DNA of 64,000 bases from Castellaniella sp041677825. Its GTDB lineage: Bacteria; Pseudomonadota; Gammaproteobacteria; Burkholderiales; Burkholderiaceae_B. The position numbers and the translations under genes are program-made. The DNA is taken from positions 138,427 to 202,426 of the forward strand of contig NZ_JBAYPG010000002.1 of NCBI RefSeq assembly GCF_041677825.1. The letters run 5' to 3'. The notes under the pieces were generated by a model. It was not told the origin of the DNA. It did no database searches and saw only the letters and a program-made list of their open reading frames with translations. Position 1 is the first letter of the stretch. The number at the start of each line of letters is the position of its first letter. Shown here one piece after another: positions 52,874-60,688 of the stretch.

Positions 52874-54169
52874 TCAGGTAGGGGGATCGGCGACTGCGTC
52901 ATTGTCGGCTACAGGATCGGTGAGCCTCCGAATCGTCAGGGTGCAGCGCTGCTCAATCAAGGTATTGATTTTCTCAACCACGGCATTGCCAGCAAAACTG
53001 TGTCCGGGGACAGACTGGAGCTTGCGCGCTGTCGCTGGTAGCAACCTTGCCAATTCCAGAATGCGCCGTTTGGCCTGCGCCCTGGTGAAGCCTGCTCCTT
53101 CTGCAAACTGCTCCCAGTGCCGCGCCTGTACTTCGCTGAACTTGTATTTGCTGCCGATTTTCATCGCCATCTTTGGTGTCAGTGTTGGATACACCGCTGT
53201 CGAGAGCGTATCGTAAAGCGGTGCCAGAACGGGGGTCTTACCTGAGTACAGCAGCGAGAAATTCTTGGCGTGTGCATCATGATTGCCGATCAACGCATTG
53301 AAAATTACGTAATCAAACAGCCGCAGAACTTGTGGTGCATTGGGCCTGGTCACACTGCGCACCAGCTCAAAACACTGCGCCAGATCTGGGCCCCCTTCAT
53401 TCTGGTACTTCAGTTCGGGCACCACGCCCAGCGCCTGGCAAAAGTCCTCTTGATGCAAGCGTTGCCAGTGCCCCTGCGTATCGATCAGCCGGTCGTAACG
53501 CTCAACCAGCAAAAATGAGCGATCTAGCACACGATGAATTTTTGATTTGGCCGGCGCAAGCTGCATCGCCTCAGCCAGCGCCATGCAAAATCCCTCATTG
53601 ATCACGCTGTCGGGGGCGGCGTGGATGGCCGGTTTCAGGATGTGAGAGCTGGGCGTGCCGCCCCGGGGCAGCCCGATACGCGCACCATCAAAAACCACGG
53701 GCAACTTGTCTTGGGCACCAGCCAAGGAAAGCCGCAAGCCGCCTTTGCCTGCCAACATAGGCCGATGCGTTAATTCATCCAAAATGGCAACGACGTCCTC
53801 GTTGCTCAGCCATTGAATGTCATCGCTGCGGTTCGGCACAGGCAGGGCCTGTCCCGGCTCATGGAACGTCACGGCCCCGGCGCATTCGCCGCCGATGTGG
53901 TCCAGCAGCGCAAAGTCGTTCTGGCCAGACACCTGAAACTGCTGCGCAATCAGGCGGCGCATCCGCCCTTCGGGCAGTAGGCCTGCAAAGAAGGGGCGCG
54001 TTTTGCGATCATCGAACGGCTGCGCTTGCAGGGGCAGCAAGATGGACAAGGCAACGGCGTCTTTGTGTGCCAGCCAACCGGGTGCGTAGTAAAAGCTTAG
54101 CCGCCCATCGACCAGCGCCAACGTGCCGACACGATCTGCGAAAAGCCAGACGTCCAACTCATGTGCCAT
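52874..54169 (-). CDS. hipA: HipA-family serine/threonine kinase toxin
   Basis: A 431-residue toxin kinase of the HipA family. In E. coli HipA phosphorylates glutamyl-tRNA synthetase and induces dormancy. The P-loop SLAGAQDK (residues 148-155) has the serine equivalent to autophosphorylated Ser150. The catalytic loop is GNHDAHAKN (Asn296, Asp298) and the metal-binding aspartate is in LYDTLST (Asp320). All key residues are present, so the kinase looks active. ATG 54169 (MAHELDVW) overlaps the hipB stop; ATG 54178 is an alternative. An IS256 remnant follows its 3' end. Confidence 0.92.
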   Translation of the reverse strand: MAHELDVWLFADRVGTLALVDGRLSFYYAPGWLAHKDAVALSILLPLQAQPFDDRKTRPFFAGLLPEGRMRRLIAQQFQVSGQNDFALLDHIGGECAGAVTFHEPGQALPVPNRSDDIQWLSNEDVVAILDELTHRPMLAGKGGLRLSLAGAQDKLPVVFDGARIGLPRGGTPSSHILKPAIHAAPDSVINEGFCMALAEAMQLAPAKSKIHRVLDRSFLLVERYDRLIDTQGHWQRLHQEDFCQALGVVPELKYQNEGGPDLAQCFELVRSVTRPNAPQVLRLFDYVIFNALIGNHDAHAKNFSLLYSGKTPVLAPLYDTLSTAVYPTLTPKMAMKIGSKYKFSEVQARHWEQFAEGAGFTRAQAKRRILELARLLPATARKLQSVPGHSFAGNAVVEKINTLIEQRCTLTIRRLTDPVADNDAVADPPT

Positions 54170-54419
54170 GGCCGTCATCCTCTCGCTGATCGTCGGACAC
54201 AACTGACGGCAACCCACTCAAATGGATTTCACCGCCCAGGGCATCGATAACTCGCAGCACATTTTCCAGCCGCAAGGTGCGCTTGCCTGCTTCAAGGTCG
54301 ACAATGAAGCGCACACCCACCCCAGCCGCCAGCGCCAACTGGGGCTGGGTCAGCCTGAGCTGCTTGCGAGCGGCACGCAGTGCATTGCCGAGTTGTTGAG
54401 GCGATCGAATGGATGTCAT
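54159..54419 (-). CDS. hipB: HipB-family antitoxin and repressor
   Basis: An 86-residue Xre-type helix-turn-helix protein that neutralises HipA and represses the operon. The HTH is LTQPQLALAAGVGVRFIVDL, followed by LRLENVLRVIDALGGEIHL, the strand used for dimerisation. ATG 54419 (MTSIRSPQQLGNALRAARK) is chosen over the upstream TTG. The stop overlaps hipA by 11 bases. Three operator-like sites precede it at exact 50-bp steps. Confidence 0.92.
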   Translation of the reverse strand: MTSIRSPQQLGNALRAARKQLRLTQPQLALAAGVGVRFIVDLEAGKRTLRLENVLRVIDALGGEIHLSGLPSVVSDDQREDDGHGT

Positions 54420-54430
54420 GGCCTGTTTAA

Positions 54431-54445
54431 TTTCCCGATCGAGCA
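54431..54445. promoter_or_regulatory. HipB-type operator O1
   Basis: TTTCCCGATCGAGCA, an imperfect palindrome with left arm TTTCCCG and right arm CGAGCA(A). It lies immediately downstream of the -10 box of the hip promoter, over the expected transcription start. Confidence 0.65.
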
Positions 54446-54446
54446 A

Positions 54447-54474
54447 TTATTAGCCACAACTGGACTAAGTGCAA
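54447..54474 (-). promoter_or_regulatory. Promoter of hipBA
   Basis: On the minus strand TTGCAC (54474-54469) and TAATAA (54452-54447) are spaced by 16 bases. Operators O1 and O2 flank this promoter directly on both sides, which fits autorepression by HipB. Confidence 0.55.
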
Positions 54475-54480
54475 GAGATA

Positions 54481-54495
54481 TTTCCCGATCGAGAA
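54481..54495. promoter_or_regulatory. HipB-type operator O2
   Basis: TTTCCCGATCGAGAA, matching O1 at 13 of the first 13 bases. It lies just upstream of the -35 box, exactly 50 bp from O1. Confidence 0.65.
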
Positions 54496-54527
54496 TGTTT
54501 TATGTACTTGGAGCATGGTCCAATTTC

Positions 54528-54549
54528 TTATTTCCCGGTCGGGAAATAA
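54528..54549. promoter_or_regulatory. HipB-type operator O3, near-perfect palindrome
   Basis: Perfect 10-bp arms TTATTTCCCG / CGGGAAATAA separated by GT. Its TTTCCCG starts at 54531, exactly 50 bp from O2. It is the most symmetric of the three sites and probably the strongest. The remaining bases to the fic operator (54550-54811) show no gene. Confidence 0.7.
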
Positions 54550-54811
54550 ACCGCCCCTAATTCCAAATTGACACCCATTTACGCCCCATTTGCTGCGGTT
54601 TTCTGAACTGCGCCACGACTTCCTCTTTGCGGCGAATGGGTCAGCGCCACATATCGCTTGGCTCCCGGGCGGAACAGCGCCGGTCAGACCGTGGGACGTG
54701 TCGCCGACCTCCATCCAGTTGGCGCTGGCCTGGGGGTACCGCTGATTGCACCTATTCCGGCACCAAGCAGCCAGTCGTGCAGGGAATATCGCCCTCTATC
54801 GCCGCACTATC

Positions 54812-54860
54812 TGCGGAGAATAACTTGCGAATGCGGAGATTGTGACTCATAATCTCCGCA
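54812..54860 (+). promoter_or_regulatory. Promoter and palindromic operator of fic
   Basis: TTGCGA (54825-54830) and CATAAT (54848-54853) are spaced by 17 bases. A perfect 10-bp palindrome TGCGGAGATT / AATCTCCGCA with 9-base spacer (54832-54860) covers the spacer, the -10 box and the start codon. A further half-site TGCGGAGA is at 54812, 20 bp upstream. The transcription start predicted 7 bases after the -10 box coincides with the ATG, so the mRNA is probably leaderless. Confidence 0.6.
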
Positions 54861-55996
54861 TGAATAGCGGCGATTACAAATACATCTGGCAGGCCTGCGA
54901 CTGGCCGAACTGGCGCTTCGATCTGGCTGCGCTGGCCGGTCCGATGGCTGAGGTCAGCCGTGCCCAGGGGCTGTTGATGGGGCGCCTGGCTGATGTCGGC
55001 ATGGCGCTGCGCAATCAGGCGAGCCTTGCAGCACTGACCGAGGACGTGGTCAAAACCAGCGAGATCGAGGGCGAGCAGCTCAACGTCGAATCCGTGCGTT
55101 CGTCCATCGCACGCAGGCTGGGCGCGGACATCGGCGCGCTTGCGCCGGTCGATCGGCACGTCGAGGGCGTGGTCGAGATGGTGCTGGATGCCACAGCCAA
55201 CTGCCAGGCACCGGTAACACAGGAGCGTCTGTTCGGCTGGCATGCCGCACTGTTTCCCACCGGCTACTCCGGCCTTTCCAGGATCAAGGTCGGTAGTTGG
55301 CGCGATGATGCCAGTGGCCCGATGCAGGTGGTATCCGGCCCCATCGGTCGCCAGCGAGTGCATTTCCAGGCGCCGGCCGCTGATTGTCTCGATGCCGAAA
55401 CCAGCCGCTTCGTCGACTGGCTGAATGGGGCGTCGAACGAACCGCCGCTGCTCAAGGCCGGTCTCGGCCACCTATGGTTCGTCACGTTGCACCCGTTCGG
55501 CGACGGCAACGGTCGTATCGCCCGGGCCATCGGCGACCTGCTGCTGGCTCGCGCCGATGGCAGCCCGCAGCGATTCTACAGTTTGTCGGCGCAGCTCCAG
55601 CGCGAGCGCAAGGCCTACTATGACATCCTGGAGAGGACGCAAAAGCGGTCGCTGGACGTCACTGAATGGCTCGCGTGGTTCCTCGATATCCTCCATCGCG
55701 CCGTCGACCAGGCGCAGCGCACACTCGATCCCGTGCTGGCCAAGGCACAGTTTTGGCAGCGTTGGGCAACCACGCCACTCAACGAGCGACAGGTGAAGTT
55801 GCTGAACAAGCTGCACGATGGCTTTGAAGGCAAGCTCACCAGCAGCAAGTGGGCGGCCATTGCCAAGTGCTCGCCCGACACAGCCCTGCGTGACATCAAC
55901 GATCTGCTTGCACGGGGTGTTCTGCGGAAATCGGATGCGGGCGGACGCAGTACAAGCTATATGTTGGAGGATGCTCCAACCGGGGAGCACGCATGA
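54860..55996 (+). CDS. Fic-family AMP-transferase with N-terminal inhibitory motif
   Basis: A 378-residue class II Fic protein, which typically transfers AMP from ATP to a hydroxyl of a target protein. The active site is intact: HPFGDGNGR with His211. The inhibitory motif [S/T]xxxE[G/N] is present as TSEIEG at residues 66-71, so the enzyme should be self-inhibited until released. A Fic N-terminal (Fic_N) region precedes it, and a C-terminal winged-helix-like domain contains KWAAIAKCSPDTALRDINDL. ATG 54860 follows no ribosome-binding site. The next gene overlaps its stop by ATGA. Confidence 0.92.
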   Translation: MNSGDYKYIWQACDWPNWRFDLAALAGPMAEVSRAQGLLMGRLADVGMALRNQASLAALTEDVVKTSEIEGEQLNVESVRSSIARRLGADIGALAPVDRHVEGVVEMVLDATANCQAPVTQERLFGWHAALFPTGYSGLSRIKVGSWRDDASGPMQVVSGPIGRQRVHFQAPAADCLDAETSRFVDWLNGASNEPPLLKAGLGHLWFVTLHPFGDGNGRIARAIGDLLLARADGSPQRFYSLSAQLQRERKAYYDILERTQKRSLDVTEWLAWFLDILHRAVDQAQRTLDPVLAKAQFWQRWATTPLNERQVKLLNKLHDGFEGKLTSSKWAAIAKCSPDTALRDINDLLARGVLRKSDAGGRSTSYMLEDAPTGEHA

Positions 55997-56271
55997 AGAA
56001 AGACGCAGGCGACGCGGAAACTGCCGTCATCAGCTCATCCGCGAAGGTTATTCTGGATTTCCTCGAGCGGGGCATCGCCGCGCACCCCGAACAGTTGCAG
56101 CCTGTCATTGCAGAGACCACCCTGGAGCGCTGGCGCAGCGAGGGACTCGGGCCCAAGTTCCTGAAGCTCTGCGGCCGGGTGCTCTGCCGGCAGGTCGACA
56201 TCGAGGCCTACGAGGAGTCGTGCCTCGCAACGTCGACCAGGACGGTTGCGACGCAGGTCAGTGCCGGCTGA
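55993..56271 (+). CDS. Small DNA-binding-like partner of Fic
   Basis: A 92-residue protein with the segment TLERWRSEGLGPKFLKLCGR and VLCRQVDIEAYEES, which resembles the helix-turn-helix of MerR/excisionase (AlpA)-type proteins, where such proteins read a W-x-x-x-G-x-G-P-K-F pattern. It overlaps fic by ATGA and is therefore cotranslated. It may repress the palindromic fic operator or modulate Fic. A remnant of a second copy is at about 51261-51345. No antitoxin motif of the Fic-specific FicA type is present in it. Confidence 0.7.
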   Translation: MKKDAGDAETAVISSSAKVILDFLERGIAAHPEQLQPVIAETTLERWRSEGLGPKFLKLCGRVLCRQVDIEAYEESCLATSTRTVATQVSAG

Positions 56272-56486
56272 GATGTTCCGTTTCGTCGGTAGTTATCGAC
56301 AAGTACCAGCGATTTGCAATGTGACGGCACCGGCGACCGTCTGGGTGAGACAGATTTCGGGCCAACAGAAAGTCCGTAGTCCGCAAGCGCGGACTGATCA
56401 AGCAGTTTGTTGAAAATCAACGGATTGGCATTGGGCCGTGCGAGCTGGTGAGGGCTCCTGCGGGTTCGTGCGGAAAGAGGCGGACT

Positions 56487-56509
56487 CTGAGGTGGGGACA
56501 CCACCTCAG
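56487..56509. terminator. Hairpin at the end of the second GNAT gene
   Basis: Perfect 9-bp arms CTGAGGTGG / CCACCTCAG with a 5-base loop. It covers the stop codon of the minus-strand GNAT gene. The gap 56272-56486 between the convergent genes shows no other feature. No U-run follows on either strand. Confidence 0.35.
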
Positions 56510-57009
56510 GTCAACATGCCTTTGAGATCCTTGAGCATCAGGAACAGATGGTACAGATCAGTCGGACTGGGCTCGAATTCCCACGATTGGTACCACTGCC
56601 GCGCTGCGTCATCCTTGGCATGCACCAACAGGCAGCGAATGCCAGCGATGTCGGCAGCCTGTGCGGTACGCAGCAGGGCGTCCTTGAGCAAGGCCTGGCC
56701 CAGACCTTTACGCTGATGCGCCTTGTCCACGGCGAGCCGGGCCAGGATCATGACAGGCACCGGGTGACGCGCCAGCCCCTTCATCACCCGCGATGGCGCG
56801 GCCTGCGGATCGACACTGCCGACGGCGAGGCTGTAGAAGCCGACCACCACATCACCCTTGCAGCAGACATAGGTCTGCGTGCTATTGGCCTTTTGATTGA
56901 CCAGCGCGTAGCGCTGCAGGAACTGGTTCAGCGCGGCCTGGCCGCAGTCGAACGCATCGACCTGATCGGTTGCAGCCAGCTTGCGAACGGGGGAGTAAGC
57001 ACTGCTCAA
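56506..57009 (-). CDS. GNAT-family toxin, second pair
   Basis: A 167-residue acetyltransferase of the DUF1778-associated class. It shows VDAFDCGQAALNQFLQRYAL, the GFYSLAVGSVDP strand, acetyl-CoA loop AHQRKGLGQALLKDALLRTA and WYQSWEFEPSPTD at the C-terminus. By family, it should acetylate aminoacyl-tRNA and block translation. Its only plausible start is TTG 57009, which overlaps the antitoxin stop (TTGA), so it depends on translational coupling. The sequence differs strongly from the GNAT protein at 51562. Confidence 0.9.
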   Translation of the reverse strand: MSSAYSPVRKLAATDQVDAFDCGQAALNQFLQRYALVNQKANSTQTYVCCKGDVVVGFYSLAVGSVDPQAAPSRVMKGLARHPVPVMILARLAVDKAHQRKGLGQALLKDALLRTAQAADIAGIRCLLVHAKDDAARQWYQSWEFEPSPTDLYHLFLMLKDLKGMLT

Positions 57010-57284
57010 TCCAGAACCCCGGGCTCACGCAGCAATTTTTTCAGGCGTGGCTTGCCTTGCACCGGGCGGTCCAACGCATCCTGGAAGTCCTGCCACTGCA
57101 TGTCGTCCAGCACGAACTGGCGACGATCCGCCAGCGTCTGCGCGGCTGCCGTCACGCCCGCGTCGAGCAGGAACTCACTCACGTTCTTGTGGCAGGCGCG
57201 TGCGGCTTCCTGTAGCAGTTGCTTGACTGGCGCGCTGGCACGAACGTCAATGCGTTCGGTCTTGGAAAGATTCAGGGTGCTCAT
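57006..57284 (-). CDS. DUF1778 antitoxin, second pair
   Basis: A 92-residue ribbon-helix-helix antitoxin starting with KTERIDVRASAPVKQLLQEA and containing ACHKNVSEFLLDAGVTAA, then the toxin-binding tail FVLDDMQWQDFQDALDRPVQ. ATG 57284 is preceded by GGAGGGG. Three TCC(G/T)GAC motifs upstream are probable operator sites. It is not closely similar to the DUF1778 protein at 52031, so the two pairs probably do not cross-neutralise. Confidence 0.9.
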   Translation of the reverse strand: MSTLNLSKTERIDVRASAPVKQLLQEAARACHKNVSEFLLDAGVTAAAQTLADRRQFVLDDMQWQDFQDALDRPVQGKPRLKKLLREPGVLD

Positions 57285-57292
57285 GGTGCCCC

Positions 57293-57346
57293 TCCGGACT
57301 GATCTTGGGTGCCTTTATTGTAGCCGTCCGGACAATGTCCTGACAA
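57293..57346 (-). promoter_or_regulatory. Promoter and operator repeats of the second GNAT-DUF1778 pair
   Basis: On the minus strand TTGTCA (57346-57341) and TACAAT (57322-57317) are spaced by 18 bases. In plus-strand orientation TCCGGACAA (57327) and TCCTGACAA (57338) are direct repeats at 11-bp spacing inside the promoter, and TCCGGACTG (57293) lies near the start codon. They fit binding by a ribbon-helix-helix repressor. Confidence 0.45.
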
Positions 57347-57757
57347 CACGTTTCTGATCTTGGCCATCATCCAGTCAAGCGACACCTGAAACTGACCCCT
57401 CTACGATTGAACGTCAGCGACCATGTGGGCAGGCCCCGCAGGTTGAATTGGTGGGCATGGCGCGGAGAGCCCATAGCCGGATTGTGGCCGATGTGGCCGT
57501 AGGCCTTTTCCAACGCTTGACATCCTCCTTCCTCTCTCACTGATGCTCGGCATCCAGGGGTGCAAAGGAAGGGGATCCCTGCAGCGTCTGCTGGCCGGTC
57601 GCTGACAGGGCGCCACTTCATCCACAACCGTAAGTTCCCCATGTCAGATTCATCAGCAGGTCAATATCCAGCCAGCTTTCAAACACCTGGATCAAGGCCC
57701 AGGCCACTGACAAGGCTGCCAGAACCTTTGCACAAGTACGCAGACTTGCGACCAGGC
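57347..57757. other. 0.4 kb without a recognisable gene
   Basis: Between the second toxin-antitoxin promoter and the MFS gene end. A minus-strand frame of about 90 codons (57367-57642) has no recognised motif. This may be debris at the right edge of the toxin-antitoxin island. I see no repeat or RNA structure here. Confidence 0.4.
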
Positions 57758-58990
57758 TCATGAGGGCACCACTTTCAAACGAGCGCCCGTGGACTGCACA
57801 ACCGGCGTATCATCGATCAAACCATGGATGATTGCCGAAAAACAGCCAACGGCGAGGGTGGCTGCCCAGAGCCAGTCGTAGGACTGCGTTCGTTCATACA
57901 CCCAGGCGCCCAGCCATACGCTGAAGAACCCGCCCACCTGATGGCCAAGAAAGACAATGCCGAACAAGGTAGCGATATAGCGCAGGCCGAAGATCCGCAG
58001 CACCAGTTCATTGGTCATCGGGGCTGTGCCCAACCACAGAAAGCCCAGGATCAGTGCAAAAGCGTAGGTGCCTGCGACAGTCACTCTCATGCCCAGAAAC
58101 AGTAGCAGCGCAATGACACGCAGCGAATAGAGTCCCACCAGCAGATGCTTGGCGCGCCATATCCCGGTAGAGCGGCTGCAGAAGTATGTACCCGGCACAT
58201 TGGCCAGGGCGATCAGCGCCAGGGCCGTGCCCGCCTGTTGCAGACTCAGGCCCTGCGCAAGCAGATAAGAGGGCAGATAGGTGGCAATGAATGCCAGTTG
58301 AAAGCCACAGGTGAAGAACCCCAGATTCAGCAGCCAAAAGCCTCGGTGATGCATCGCATCCCGAATGGACGCGCCGATGTGCATGCCCGCAGCCACTGCA
58401 TCTGCTTGTGGACGGGCGCGCAGGACGAGCGCCAGCGGCAACGCAGCAAGAACCATCAGACTCAGGATCACGGCAGCATGCCGCCAGCCAACATGGGATA
58501 ACAGATACTGAACGAAAGGAACCAGGCAGAACTGCCCGAGCCCGCCCACTGCACCAGCCACAGCCAGCGCCCAACTGCGCTGCTGCGCTTCGAAAATACG
58601 TGATAGGGCACCATAGACCGTGCCAAAGGCCATACCGGAAAGCGCAGTGCCGATCAATACGCCATTGCTCAGGATCAAATTGGCCGGCACCTGAGACCTA
58701 GCCACCAGATACAGCCCCAGCGCATAGGTCAGGATACCGGCGCACAGCACTTTGGCAGCACCAAAGCGATCTGCAATCCACCCGGTCACCGGCTGCGTCA
58801 GCCCCCAGACGAGGTTCTGCAAAGCCAGCGCGAATCCATAGGTTTCCAATGACCACCCCAGGCTGGCGCTGACCGACTGCATGAACAGCCCTTGGGTATG
58901 GCGCACTCCCAATGACAACCCCATCAGGATCCCACCGGCAAGCACAATCGCCCAGCGTGCAGGAGGTGTCAGAGTTGAATGTTCCGGCAT
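57758..58990 (-). CDS. MFS transporter
   Basis: A 410-residue, twelve-helix transporter of the major facilitator superfamily, in the oxalate/formate antiporter-like or monocarboxylate group (MGLSLGVRHTQGLFMQSVSA, WGLTQPVTGWIADRFGAAKV). ATG 58990 (MPEHSTLTPPARWAIVLAGG) is chosen; the open frame runs 312 bases further upstream but through sequence without coding character. It is divergent from the MocR-type regulator gene with about 260 bases between, so that regulator may control it. The substrate is unknown. Confidence 0.87.
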   Translation of the reverse strand: MPEHSTLTPPARWAIVLAGGILMGLSLGVRHTQGLFMQSVSASLGWSLETYGFALALQNLVWGLTQPVTGWIADRFGAAKVLCAGILTYALGLYLVARSQVPANLILSNGVLIGTALSGMAFGTVYGALSRIFEAQQRSWALAVAGAVGGLGQFCLVPFVQYLLSHVGWRHAAVILSLMVLAALPLALVLRARPQADAVAAGMHIGASIRDAMHHRGFWLLNLGFFTCGFQLAFIATYLPSYLLAQGLSLQQAGTALALIALANVPGTYFCSRSTGIWRAKHLLVGLYSLRVIALLLFLGMRVTVAGTYAFALILGFLWLGTAPMTNELVLRIFGLRYIATLFGIVFLGHQVGGFFSVWLGAWVYERTQSYDWLWAATLAVGCFSAIIHGLIDDTPVVQSTGARLKVVPS

Positions 58991-59251
58991 GAACGGTCTC
59001 TCATATCGACAGTAATTTGCATTGACACTCGCCCCATTGGCCAAACGATGGAGACAGAGAGCCGATACGAATATCTTGATGGAAGAGCCATTTCGTTTGA
59101 ATACACAGCGATCTTTCTTGATTGCCATACAGGCGCGCTCAAGATTGATCTGAATCATGGAAATTGATCTGATCTGTATCTTCCCGCTTTCAATCAGGCG
59201 TTTTAAAGTGACAGTCATCGCATCCCTGTATGTTTTCAATCGTGTCATGCC

Positions 59252-60688
59252 ATGAGCCGCTATCTGGATCTCGCCAACGCGCTGGGCAGCCGCATCGAAC
59301 AAGGGGCGTACAACTCCGGTGCGCGCCTGCCTTCAGTGCGCGAACTCAGCACGGAATACAGGGTCAGCCTGACTACTGTCCAGCAGGCTTACCGTTGGCT
59401 GGAGGTTGCCGGACTGGCGCAGGCCCGCCCACGATCAGGCTGGTACGTCCCAGCCACCCTGCGCCCGTCGGCGCTGCCCAGCATGGTCAGCCCCGACCCA
59501 CGGCCCGTCGATCTGTCGGAATGGGGGCAGGTGCAGGACCTTCTTGAACTGGAATCCGCAAGCGAGACCGTGCAGCTTGGACGAGGCATGCCGGATGTCG
59601 AAACCCCAAGCCTGCGCCCGCTGCAGATCGCGCTTGCCCGAGAAGGACGGCATGCTGGCATCCCCAGTCTGCATTACAACGATATTCAGGGGGTTCGAGC
59701 CCTGCGCGAGGAACTGGCTCGCCTGGCTGTCGAAGCAGGCTATCGCCTCTCGCCGGATGCGCTGATCGTGACCACGGGCTGCCAGGAAGCGCTGTCCTGT
59801 GCAGTACGGGCACTGTGCGCGCCAGGCGACATCGTGGCCATTGCCTCGCCCAGCTATCACGGGATGATGCAGATCTTGAAGGAAAACGGGCTGCAGGTCT
59901 TCGAGATCCCTTCGGATCCGATCCAGGGCATCAGTCTCGAGGCACTGGAACTTGCCCTGGAGCAATGGCCAGTCAAAGCGATCCAGCTGATCCCCAATGC
60001 AAGCAATCCCCTGGGCTATATCATGCCGGAACACCGCAAACTGAAATTGCTACAACTGGCGCAACGCTTCGATATCCCGATCATCGAAGACGATATCTAT
60101 GGCGATCTGGCCTATTGCTGGCCCAGGCCACACGCACTCAAGGCGCTCGACCACGAGGGCAGAGTTCTGCTGTGCAGCTCCTTTTCCAAAACTTTGGCAC
60201 CCGGCCTCCGGATCGGATGGATTGCTCCTGGCCGCTATTTCGACAAAGTACTGCGCATCAAATTCACCAGTTCCGGGCCCACAGCGCCTCTGCCCCAGAT
60301 AGCCGTCGCCAAATTCCTCGGTGGCGGCCATTATCCAGTGCACCTGCGCCGTATGCGACGTCAGTATCAAAGGCAGCGGGATATCATGAGTGAGTGGGTG
60401 CGCCGCTATTTTCCTTCGGGAACACGCATCAGCCACCCGCAGGGCGGATTTACCTTATGGATCGAACTGCCTGACGCTTGCGACACCCTGGCGTTGGATC
60501 CCATGCTGCGTGAACACAGTATCGCCATCGCATACGGAACCATTTTTTCGGCCAGCGGAAAATACCGTAACTGCATGCGCCTGAGTCATGCCTCAGCGTT
60601 TTCATCCCGAACCGAATGGGCCATCCAGCAAATCGGCACGATGCTCAGAACGATCATGCTGGCCAATCCTGAAGACCATCATGCCTGA
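59252..60688 (+). CDS. MocR/PdxR-type regulator (GntR HTH fused to aminotransferase)
   Basis: A 478-residue regulator. Residues 1-70 form a GntR winged helix (GARLPSVRELSTEYRVSLTT); residues 100-478 form a class I aminotransferase-like domain. The PLP lysine is in SSFSKTLAPGLRIGW and the substrate region has TTGCQEAL and NPLGYIMPEH. MocR proteins usually bind PLP or an amino-compound adduct and control genes next to them. Here the divergent MFS gene and the overlapping hydrolase gene are the candidate targets. Its stop overlaps the next start by 8 bases. Confidence 0.91.
   Translation: MSRYLDLANALGSRIEQGAYNSGARLPSVRELSTEYRVSLTTVQQAYRWLEVAGLAQARPRSGWYVPATLRPSALPSMVSPDPRPVDLSEWGQVQDLLELESASETVQLGRGMPDVETPSLRPLQIALAREGRHAGIPSLHYNDIQGVRALREELARLAVEAGYRLSPDALIVTTGCQEALSCAVRALCAPGDIVAIASPSYHGMMQILKENGLQVFEIPSDPIQGISLEALELALEQWPVKAIQLIPNASNPLGYIMPEHRKLKLLQLAQRFDIPIIEDDIYGDLAYCWPRPHALKALDHEGRVLLCSSFSKTLAPGLRIGWIAPGRYFDKVLRIKFTSSGPTAPLPQIAVAKFLGGGHYPVHLRRMRRQYQRQRDIMSEWVRRYFPSGTRISHPQGGFTLWIELPDACDTLALDPMLREHSIAIAYGTIFSASGKYRNCMRLSHASAFSSRTEWAIQQIGTMLRTIMLANPEDHHA

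Noticed and set aside
56487..56509. CRISPR-like or attachment-site reading of the GGTGG/CCACC hairpin and other short repeats in the island
   Set aside because: No array with regular spacers exists anywhere in the window, and the hairpin is single.
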